Assembly (NCBI GenBank): GCA_016199105.1
Contig: JACQHI010000341.1
Location: forward strand, 1 to 6,029
Source: Lentisphaerota bacterium
Lineage (GTDB): Bacteria > Verrucomicrobiota > Kiritimatiellia > JAAZAB01
Length of the DNA: 6,029 nucleotides
Direction: 5' to 3'
In this document: positions 1-4,841 of the stretch, piece after piece
Layout: the number at the start of each line of letters is the position of its first letter
Numbering within the stretch: the stretch's first letter is position 1
Translations under genes and position numbers: made by a program
Notes under the pieces: generated by a model
What the model was told of the DNA's origin: nothing
The model's input: only the letters and a program-made list of their open reading frames with translations
The model's database searches: none

Positions 1-1
1 G

Positions 2-391
2 GCCGTGCTGGCCCAGCGGCTGGTCCGCCGGCTTTGCGACGCCTGCAAGACCCAGGCGCCCCTGACACCGCGCGACCTGGAGCAGTTGCGGAATGCCCCG
101 CCGAATCTCGTGGGCCGGCCGCTCTGGACGGCCCATGGCTGCCCCGCCTGCCTGGACGGCTACCGCGGACGGCTGGGCCTTTTCGAATTGATGATTTTGG
201 ACGAGGCCCTGGCCGAACGGATACGATCCGGCCAGACGAATCTCCCCGACTTGCGGGACCAGGCCGTCAAACAGGGCATGAAGACGTTGCTCGAAGACGG
301 CCTTGAAAAAGCCCTGGATGGTGTCACCAGCCTGGACGAAGTCCTGCATACCGTCGGCCGTTTTGAGCGAACCCCGTTCTCCGCCGGATGA
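2..391 (+). CDS. GspE/PilB-type secretion ATPase, C-terminal part (5' truncated by window edge)
   Basis: This is the last ~130 residues of a type II secretion or type IV pilus assembly ATPase, a cytoplasmic hexameric motor that drives pseudopilus or pilus assembly. The frame is open to the window edge, so the start and the Walker motifs lie outside. The diagnostic part present is the zinc-binding tetracysteine region: CDAC, then 31 residues, then CPAC, followed by GYRGRLGLFE, a hallmark of GspE/PilB C-termini. The preceding VLAQRLVRRLC is also typical. The stop overlaps the start of the platform-protein gene by 4 nt (ATGA), so the two are probably translationally coupled. GspE and PilB cannot be told apart from this fragment, so no symbol is given. 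Family assignment is confident. Confidence 0.93.
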   Translation, partial: AVLAQRLVRRLCDACKTQAPLTPRDLEQLRNAPPNLVGRPLWTAHGCPACLDGYRGRLGLFELMILDEALAERIRSGQTNLPDLRDQAVKQGMKTLLEDGLEKALDGVTSLDEVLHTVGRFERTPFSAG

Positions 392-1602
392 AGACCTTCG
401 AATACAAAGGGTTCAATGCTTCCGGCCAGGTCCAGAAGGGCCTGATGGAAGCCATGGACGTGAAAAACGCCCGGGAGAAACTTGCCCGGCAGGGCGTGCT
501 GGCGGAATGGGTGGGCGCCGCCGGGGATTCCGCCGCCTCACCCTGGTCGCGTCCCCGCCGATTCGGCCTTCTTCAGCGGAGCATTCTTTACCGCGAACTT
601 GCCGCCTTGCTTCGGGCCGGGTTTCCCCTCGTTCACGCCCTCGACGTGCTGATCCAATCCCCTGAAATGACCGCCTTCCAAGCCAACCTGGCCAATATAC
701 GGGATCAGCTTCGGGAAGGCGCTTCGCTGGCCGATGCTTTCGCCCACGCCATTCCCGAACTCCTCGCCTACGAAAAATCCGCAATCCAGGCCGGTGAGCG
801 GGCGGCCGTCCTCGATACCCTTCTGGAACGGCTGGCCTCGTTTCTTGACGAACAGCATCGGCTCCGGGAACGCATCGTTTCCGCGCTGATCTATCCCGCC
901 ATCATCGTGACCGTCGCCATCGCCATCGGCGTGGGCCTGATGAGCTTCACCGTTCCCCGCATCGCCGCCATGATCGAGCAGAGCCACCGCGCCGCCACTC
1001 TCCCCTTCCTGACCCAAGCCATGTTGAGCGCGGGCCGTTTCCTGAAAATCGCCGGCCTGCCCATCCTCGCGCTGGGCATCGCCGGAGTCCTGATCGTTCG
1101 CCGGCGCGTCAGGCGGAATCCGGACTTCCGGACATCCGTCTCGGCAAAGTTGTTCCGGATTCCCGTCTGGGGCCGCGCCAGCCTGCTTCTCGCCAACCTC
1201 CGCTTTGCCCGCACGCTCGCCCTGCTCCTGAACGCCGGCATCCCGCTCATCGAGAGCTTCACCATGGCCGGCCAGGCCACCGGCAACGCGTGGATCCAGG
1301 AGCTTGTGCGGAAGGAAGCGGAGACGATCCGGCATGGCGGCACGCTGGCGGAAGCGCTGCGTCGAATCCCCCCGTTCGCGAACACGCTCGCCGGCTGGAT
1401 GCGGGTGGGGGAAGCCAGCGGCTCGCTGGAGCACCTGCTCGACAATGCCGGAAACCTGTATCAGCAGCAGTGGGAACGGTTCATCACGCGATTCCTGACC
1501 ATCCTGGAGCCGGTCCTGATCCTGATCGCCGGCCTGTTCGTCCTCCTGATCGTGCTCGCCATCCTGATCCCGATCCTGTCCATGAACCAGTGGCTGAAGT
1601 GA
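388..1602 (+). CDS. GspF/PilC-type inner-membrane platform protein of type II secretion / type IV pilus
   Basis: A complete 404-residue protein, the usual length for GspF/PilC, the polytopic platform that couples the cytoplasmic ATPase to pseudopilin assembly. The N-terminus (MKTFEYKGFNASGQVQKG) is the standard opening. Two repeated T2SF domains are visible at about residues 68-190 and 271-394, each with a conserved pattern: LLRAGFPLVHALDVL and GASLADAF in the first, LLNAGIPLIESF, GGTLAEAL and GEASGSLEHLL in the second. Hydrophobic segments lie at about 166-190, 219-238 and 370-397. The start overlaps the upstream ATPase stop and has only a weak Shine-Dalgarno, consistent with coupling. No pseudopilin (gspG/pilA-like) gene follows; the strand instead enters a repeat and an accessory island. 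GspF versus PilC cannot be decided here. Confidence 0.95.
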   Translation: MKTFEYKGFNASGQVQKGLMEAMDVKNAREKLARQGVLAEWVGAAGDSAASPWSRPRRFGLLQRSILYRELAALLRAGFPLVHALDVLIQSPEMTAFQANLANIRDQLREGASLADAFAHAIPELLAYEKSAIQAGERAAVLDTLLERLASFLDEQHRLRERIVSALIYPAIIVTVAIAIGVGLMSFTVPRIAAMIEQSHRAATLPFLTQAMLSAGRFLKIAGLPILALGIAGVLIVRRRVRRNPDFRTSVSAKLFRIPVWGRASLLLANLRFARTLALLLNAGIPLIESFTMAGQATGNAWIQELVRKEAETIRHGGTLAEALRRIPPFANTLAGWMRVGEASGSLEHLLDNAGNLYQQQWERFITRFLTILEPVLILIAGLFVLLIVLAILIPILSMNQWLK

Positions 1603-1617
1603 GAGGGGGGCGGAAAG

Positions 1618-1661
1618 GGTTCGGTGTTCAGTGTTCGGGGTTCAGGGGTTCAGGGGTTCAG
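1618..1661. repeat. Short tandem repeat of 7-8 bp units (GTTCAGT / GGGGTTCA)
   Basis: Sixteen bases after the gspF-type stop the sequence becomes a run of near-identical units: gttcggt, gttcagt, gttcgggg, then ttcagggg twice and a final ttcag. Unit length shifts from 7 to 8, so this is a degenerate microsatellite-like tract and not a set of spaced operator sites. It is non-coding, has no obvious hairpin potential and contains no T-tract that would make it a terminator. Its role is unknown; slippage-generated intergenic sequence is the simplest explanation. Confidence 0.85.
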
Positions 1662-1693
1662 CATGGCCCAGTAAATGTAAACAAGGATAGGGG

Positions 1694-1802
1694 ATAGGGG
1701 TAGGGATAGCCTCATCGGCTACCCCTCCCTCCGAACCGGACGGGCGTATTTCACGCATCCGGCTCTCCAGTCTTGCGGCCGACGGGGACGTGATCGGAGA
1801 CA
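1694..1802 (-). mobile_element. Group II intron 3' end remnant (domains V and VI, no reverse transcriptase)
   Basis: Read on the - strand, positions 1765-1733 form a 33-nt domain V: the outer stem GAGCCGGA pairs perfectly with TCCGGTTC (with the conserved AGC start), and an inner stem GCGT/ACGC closes a GAAA-containing loop. Downstream, 1732-1694 forms domain VI: GGGGTAGCC pairs over nine positions (one G-U) with GGCTATCCC, and an unpaired A at 1701 lies 8 nt from a plausible 3' end CCCCTAT at 1694, the expected branch-point position. The layout resembles bacterial (especially class C) introns. About 35 nt upstream of domain V also look intron-derived, although that edge is uncertain. The RT/maturase and domains I-III are absent: the next gene upstream is an unrelated membrane protein. 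The exact 3' boundary is blurred because CCCCTAT is repeated. Confidence 0.8.
1733..1765 (-). ncRNA. Group II intron catalytic domain V hairpin
   Basis: This 33-nt hairpin is the catalytic heart of a group II intron. Eight outer pairs, a two-nucleotide bulge on the 3' side and a four-pair upper stem with a GAAA loop are all readable. The outer-stem bases are intact, so this module does not look decayed even though the rest of the intron is missing. On its own it cannot splice. Confidence 0.8.
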
Positions 1803-1812
1803 AGGGTAACGA

Positions 1813-2265
1813 TTATTTCGTACCTTTTGATACGTGGCTCACATACAGGAAGCCAAGTACGCCAAGTACGGCGTAAAAGACTGAGTAACAGTTCTCCGAC
1901 AATGATATTTCAAAGAAGTCCGACTTGATATCGACTCTCGATAAAACGAAAATCAAACCAACAACGAACGATATTCCTCCAGTCAGAGCACAGTATATTG
2001 CACCCGCTCTCGACATGGCTGTATATTCTTCATTTGGGGGCGCTTCGCTGATAAGGCAGCCAAAAACATGTCTAATGTACAAGCCCATACGCCCAGGGTA
2101 CGTTGCCATTAATAGACCGAGTGTCGTTCCGAAGACCCAAACCAACTCATAGACCCTTACGAGATAGTGTAGCTGTCTAAGCTCTCCCCCTGACATGCCG
2201 AATGAGATAATTGCAGAAGCGACGGCGACAAGCATACCGATGATTCTATGTGTTGATACCTTCAT
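1813..2265 (-). CDS. Small four-helix membrane protein, MotA/ExbB-like core without cytoplasmic domain
   Basis: A 150-residue protein with four hydrophobic segments at about residues 7-24, 38-56, 88-110 and 126-145. The ATG at 2265 is preferred because GAGGAAAGG sits 9 nt upstream on the - strand; the frame stays open to 2466, but that extension is low-complexity and runs into the antitoxin gene. By eye the first half (SGGELRQL, then YELVWVFGTTLGLLMATYPG) resembles the first two helices of MotA-type proteins, and GGISFVVGLIFVLSRVD followed by CYSVFYAVLGVLGFLYV resembles the helices 3-4 region of MotA/TolQ/ExbB proton channels. The large cytoplasmic loop of MotA is missing, leaving only about 25 residues between helices 2 and 3. 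No MotB/ExbD partner is visible. Base composition is AT-richer than the flanking operons, suggesting separate acquisition. Coding status is fairly sure, family only tentative. Confidence 0.6.
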   Translation of the reverse strand: MKVSTHRIIGMLVAVASAIISFGMSGGELRQLHYLVRVYELVWVFGTTLGLLMATYPGRMGLYIRHVFGCLISEAPPNEEYTAMSRAGAIYCALTGGISFVVGLIFVLSRVDIKSDFFEISLSENCYSVFYAVLGVLGFLYVSHVSKGTK

Positions 2266-2435
2266 ACGCCCCATCCTTTCCTCTCCCCACCTCTTCCATC
2301 CACGACCCATTCCTCCCAACCACCAGCCAACCCCGCCGGTCTGACCGATTATGAACACGACCTGGACAACACGGTTACGCGGATATGACGTCAGGGAATG
2401 TCCCGCCTCACCCGCGCCGGATCCGGCGGAAGGTG
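2266..2435. other. Non-coding gap between antitoxin and membrane protein genes
   Basis: This 170-bp stretch carries the ribosome binding site of the membrane protein gene at its left end, a purine-rich (- strand) low-complexity segment at about 2270-2335, a short + strand reading frame with RHS-like residues at about 2317-2391, and a 14-bp perfect palindrome at 2415-2428. No convincing promoter for the membrane protein gene was found, so it may rely on readthrough from the toxin-antitoxin promoter. Confidence 0.5.
2415..2428. repeat. Perfect 14-bp palindrome CGCCGGATCCGGCG
   Basis: The palindrome lies 7 nt past the antitoxin stop codon. As RNA it could fold only with part of the sequence serving as loop, and no U-tract follows, so it does not meet the usual pattern of an intrinsic terminator. 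It may be a binding site or an RNA 3'-end stabiliser, or chance in GC-rich sequence. Confidence 0.5.
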
Positions 2436-2696
2436 TCAGGCAGCCTTGGAATCTTTGATTTCCCATCCGGGAAACACAAGAACAGCGGGATGGCAGTGGA
2501 GAGCCTTGGCGAGGGTTTTCGCCCTTTCCACACCAATTTTGATCCGGTCGTGTTCAATTCCTGAAATGGTGGATTGGGGAATGCCTGTAAGCTCGGCAAG
2601 TTCACCCTGGCTGAGCTCTTGGAGCTCGCGAATAATCCTAACCGATTCTCCCACGGAAACATCGATCATCTTTTTCGCTTTTACGTAGTCTTTCAT
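2436..2696 (-). CDS. Xre-type helix-turn-helix antitoxin (HigA-like)
   Basis: An 86-residue protein that should neutralise the RelE-type toxin encoded just upstream and repress the shared promoter. A Cro/C1-type HTH spans about residues 19-70: recognition region SQGELAELTGIPQSTISGIE, with the scaffold EHDRIKIGVERAKTLAKAL behind it. The tail ends in FPGWEIKDSKAA. The ATG at 2696 is chosen over an in-frame GTG at 2702 because GGAGG lies 8 nt from the ATG but only 2 nt from the GTG. This leaves a 2-nt gap to the toxin stop, so the pair is tightly coupled. The toxin-first order is that of higBA-type modules. Function is inferred from family and context. Confidence 0.88.
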   Translation of the reverse strand: MKDYVKAKKMIDVSVGESVRIIRELQELSQGELAELTGIPQSTISGIEHDRIKIGVERAKTLAKALHCHPAVLVFPGWEIKDSKAA

Positions 2697-2698
2697 TT

Positions 2699-2980
2699 TC
2701 ACTTCCTCCGGTAATCGTGAGGTGTTATCTCAACGACTCGAACGTAGAACTTGTCTTTCTCCAAACCATAAATAATCCTGTACTGAAGGCCGAGGCGTGA
2801 AGATCTATATCCATGCCACTGCCCCCTGAGCGCCTCATCGTGAAATCCTTTGATCATTCTGAGGCCTTCGGGTCCTGATATTCTTACGATATCCTTCCAT
2901 TTCTCGTATCGCCCGAGCACTTCCCTCGAAAGCCGGGAAAGCTTTCTCGCCAGCGAATGATGTTCATATATCTCCCACAT
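2699..2980 (-). CDS. RelE/ParE-superfamily toxin (HigB-like mRNA interferase)
   Basis: A 93-residue protein of typical RelE/HigB size. The conserved C-terminal half is clear: LRGQWHGYRSSRLGLQYRII (residues 51-70), then FYVRVVEITPHDYRRK (78-93). In this superfamily the basic residues and the terminal H-D-Y cluster make the ribosome-dependent RNase site; here R59, R62, R68, H88 and Y90 are the candidates. The expected role is cleavage of mRNA on the ribosome when the antitoxin is depleted. It is the first gene of the pair. The ATG at 2980 has no Shine-Dalgarno, and no alternative in-frame start exists nearby; the predicted transcription start falls on or beside this ATG, suggesting a leaderless transcript. 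HigB and RelE/StbE subfamilies cannot be separated by eye. Confidence 0.88.
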   Translation of the reverse strand: MWEIYEHHSLARKLSRLSREVLGRYEKWKDIVRISGPEGLRMIKGFHDEALRGQWHGYRSSRLGLQYRIIYGLEKDKFYVRVVEITPHDYRRK

Positions 2981-3014
2981 GTCATAAATGTACTATACCA
3001 CATAAAGCATGTCA
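2978..3014. promoter_or_regulatory. Candidate autoregulatory operator: CATGTCA direct repeats flanking the TA promoter
   Basis: The heptamer CATGTCA occurs at 2978-2984 and 3008-3014 (+ strand), 30 bp apart and so roughly on the same helix face, with a second pair of CATAAA motifs at 2984-2989 and 3001-3006. The repeats overlap the -35 box and the start codon. Xre-type antitoxins usually bind their own promoters, so these are plausible contact sites; this is inferred from position only, and such antitoxins more often use inverted repeats. Confidence 0.4.
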
Positions 3015-3015
3015 A
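2987..3015 (-). promoter_or_regulatory. Sigma70-type promoter of the toxin-antitoxin operon
   Basis: On the - strand a perfect -35 TTGACA (3015-3010) is followed after 17 bp by TACATT (2992-2987, four of six matches to TATAAT). Transcription would begin near 2980, at the toxin ATG itself. An alternative -10 TATAGT at 2997-2992 lies too close (12 bp) to this -35. The match to the consensus is good and the placement in front of the operon supports it. Confidence 0.65.
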
Positions 3016-3023
3016 TAGGGCTC

Positions 3024-3095
3024 TTAAAGGTTTCTTTCTCGAGCCGATGGCCCCGTAGGGTCAGCCCTTAGAACAGTAATTAGCGCTTTATTCAT
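3024..3095 (-). pseudogene. 23-codon open frame with strong RBS, likely stub of a lost operon gene
   Basis: Seventeen nt after the glycosidase stop an ATG (3095) opens a 23-residue frame starting MNKALITVL and ending at TAA (3024-3026). It is preceded by GGAGG with 9-nt spacing, one of the best ribosome binding sites in the window, and the spacing to the upstream gene is operon-like. The frame closes just before the toxin-antitoxin promoter, so the likely reading is the 5' end of a fourth operon gene cut off by insertion of the island. A genuine small peptide is the alternative. No family is recognisable in so few residues. Confidence 0.45.
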
Positions 3096-3112
3096 GCGGA
3101 CTTTCCTCCGCC

Positions 3113-4498
3113 TCAGCGCGTCCGGCGAAACGCCACGGGCACTTCGTCGTTGTCGCCTTCGAGCCGCGCGCGCGCGGCCCAGGCTTCATAGCGCTGCCGG
3201 TTCCAGCTTCCGACGCAGTCCCGGGCCAGGCGCTTCTCCGCGCCATAGCGCACACCGGCGCCACGGCAGGCCCAGCGCTCGAGGATTTGGGAGGAGAACA
3301 GGACATCCGCCAGGCGCGACTGGTTCCGACGCGCCCGGGACACGGCCGTCTTCAACGCTGTGGAAATTTCCTTGAACTCCTGCAGCAGCACCCGGCATTT
3401 TCGCCGGTCTTCCCGGTGAATCGGCAGCGCCGGATTGCCTTGGGCAATGACCCGATCGTAAAACCAACAGTCGGGGGCGCGTGCGTGAAGGCGTTGAATG
3501 GACCGGGCCGCCAGGTCCGCCGCCGCGGAAGAAAGCCCGTAAAAGTTCCCGCAGAAATCGCGGCAGAACGAGGGATCTTCTTCCGCCGCCGAAAAGAGAT
3601 GGCCGGCCAGGGCCATGGGCCAGTCCATGGCGCCTGTCAGATAACGCCAGGGGCACCAGACCGTGTTCATCATCCCGCTGACCCCTTTCTTTCTCATGGG
3701 AATCGCCACGGCGGAAAAATCCCTGAGATTGCCCATATTGTGCCGGTTGGAAACCACCCTTGAAGCCCAGCATAACGTGGAAGGCGCGCCCCACACCTCA
3801 AAGCCTTTCTTGCGGAAAAACTCGAGGGAAGCCGGCGTAATCCCCGGATCGTAATGCCAATCGAAAATCAGGACATCCCGTCCGATCCGCGAGGCCAGTT
3901 GCGGGGCCGAAAGAACATGATCGCCCCACATGGCCGGGCGCTTTCCATGACTGCGGATGCAACCCAGGACCCATTTCATGTGGCGGGCAAAGACTTTCCA
4001 ATGCTCGGCCTTGGGAAGACGCCGGTAGCGCGGCAGCCCCGAAATATCCACTTCATCGAGGCCGGCATGAACGATCGGAGACTCGAACAGGCGCGACGCG
4101 TCCCGGAACAGATCGTCCAGCACGCGGAAGGTGTCCGGATGATCGGGGTCGATCGCCGTAAAGGCGTTGCCGCCCCGATCGCCCAGATGCCGGAACGCCG
4201 GATGCGCCGTGATGCAACGCGTATGACCGAAACTCTCGATTTCGGGAATGACTTCAAGACCCAGTTTCCCGGCTTTCCGAACGAAGTCCCTCATTTCGTC
4301 CGGCTGAAACGCGTCCCGCCGGGCCAACTCGGGATGACTCGGAAACGCCATGGCGCAGCCCTGGTCATCCGTCAAATGCAATTGCACCGCGGTATAGCCC
4401 CACTCCTTCAGCCAGGGGAGCAGGAAGAAGTAATAGGCTTTGTGTTCCATTAACCGCGCCGGATCCAGCATGATTCCCCGATGTTTAAATAACGGCAT
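3113..4498 (-). CDS. Family 20 glycoside hydrolase (beta-N-acetylhexosaminidase-like)
   Basis: A 461-residue enzyme with the GH20 TIM-barrel layout. Seen in order: KEWGYTAVQLHLTDDQG near the N-terminus (about residues 31-47), PEIESFGHT at 85-93 (compare PEIDxPGH in the family), and HAGLDEVD at 144-151, whose D148-E149 match the GH20 catalytic Asp-Glu pair of the substrate-assisted mechanism. An aromatic stretch NTVWCPWRY near residue 280 probably lines the sugar pocket. The family removes terminal beta-linked GlcNAc or GalNAc. No signal peptide is present, so it should be cytoplasmic and act on imported oligosaccharides. The ATG at 4498 is chosen over the longer frame (to 4612) because AGGAG lies 7 nt upstream and the extension is repetitive. 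It follows the URO-D-like gene on the same strand after 134 nt. Exact substrate is unknown. Confidence 0.85.
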   Translation of the reverse strand: MPLFKHRGIMLDPARLMEHKAYYFFLLPWLKEWGYTAVQLHLTDDQGCAMAFPSHPELARRDAFQPDEMRDFVRKAGKLGLEVIPEIESFGHTRCITAHPAFRHLGDRGGNAFTAIDPDHPDTFRVLDDLFRDASRLFESPIVHAGLDEVDISGLPRYRRLPKAEHWKVFARHMKWVLGCIRSHGKRPAMWGDHVLSAPQLASRIGRDVLIFDWHYDPGITPASLEFFRKKGFEVWGAPSTLCWASRVVSNRHNMGNLRDFSAVAIPMRKKGVSGMMNTVWCPWRYLTGAMDWPMALAGHLFSAAEEDPSFCRDFCGNFYGLSSAAADLAARSIQRLHARAPDCWFYDRVIAQGNPALPIHREDRRKCRVLLQEFKEISTALKTAVSRARRNQSRLADVLFSSQILERWACRGAGVRYGAEKRLARDCVGSWNRQRYEAWAARARLEGDNDEVPVAFRRTR

Positions 4499-4513
4499 GA
4501 CGTTGCTCCTTAG
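4493..4513 (-). promoter_or_regulatory. Strong ribosome binding site that sets the GH20 start
   Basis: On the - strand the sequence reads AAGGAG, a 7-nt spacer (CAACGTC), then ATG at 4498. This places initiation 38 codons inside the longest open frame and shows that the repeat-rich upstream part is untranslated leader. Confidence 0.75.
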
Positions 4514-4550
4514 TGCCTTAATCGCATTCACAAGCGTTGTCTCTCTTATC

Positions 4551-4598
4551 CTTCGCCGGTGCACCGTCTCACCACCTCGCCGTTTCGTCGCTTCCGCA
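4551..4598. repeat. Degenerate octamer tandem repeat in the GH20 leader
   Basis: On the + strand six consecutive 8-bp units can be laid out: cttcgccg, gtgcaccg, tctcacca, cctcgccg, tttcgtcg, cttccgca. The - strand consensus is close to CGGCGARR. The units are diverged, but they hold the 8-bp phase throughout. A pair of TTTTCGCG nonamers follows at 4612-4629. The tract sits between the URO-D-like stop and the GH20 start; its function is unknown. Confidence 0.5.
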
Positions 4599-4632
4599 CC
4601 ATTGGCTTCCATTTTCGCGCTTTTCGCGTGCT

Positions 4633-4841
4633 TCAGCCGCGCGGAAATTCGCCTTCGGGATTGCGGCAGACCTCGTGAAGAACGGTCATGAACTTACACA
4701 GATTGGGAAACGTGACCATCGGCTGGATGCCGTGATCGCCGTTGGGATAATAACCGCCTTGTTCGAGCAAGGGAGGCGCTTTTGACATGATCTCGGGCAC
4801 GATCATGGCCTCGTTGCCCTCGTTGACCACCTCTTTTTCCA
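4633..4841 (-). repeat. Direct repeat, copy A (partner at 5821-6029)
   Basis: The 209 bp are repeated with a constant offset of 1188 bp and no indels. The repeat starts exactly at the URO-D-like stop codons and continues beyond the window edge, so its full length is unknown. The six differences show that it is an older duplication or one under gene conversion, and not an identical assembly duplicate. Confidence 0.9.

Noticed and set aside
538..1434. 298-codon open frame on the - strand inside the gspF-type gene
   Set aside because: It lies antisense to a confidently assigned gene, and its composition (runs of Gly, Asp, Arg, Gln, no domain) is typical of shadow frames in GC-rich DNA.
1618..1661. 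CRISPR array
   Set aside because: Units of 7-8 bp without spacers are a simple tandem repeat, not a CRISPR.
1603..1812. Intrinsic terminator for the gspE-gspF operon
   Set aside because: The only strong hairpins here are the intron domains V and VI, and no U-tract follows them in the + direction.
1694..2440. Group II intron carrying the membrane protein as domain IV cargo
   Set aside because: No domain I-III sequence or 5' GUGCG-type intron start could be found upstream of the gene on the - strand, so the simpler reading is a truncated intron next to an unrelated gene.
2266..2466. N-terminal extension of the four-helix membrane protein (67 codons)
   Set aside because: It overlaps the antitoxin gene, is low-complexity Gly/Trp/Arg-rich, and the ATG at 2265 has a much better ribosome binding site.
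3854..4453. 199-codon + strand frame opposite GH20
   Set aside because: Antisense to a clear enzyme; no recognisable motif and no ribosome binding site.
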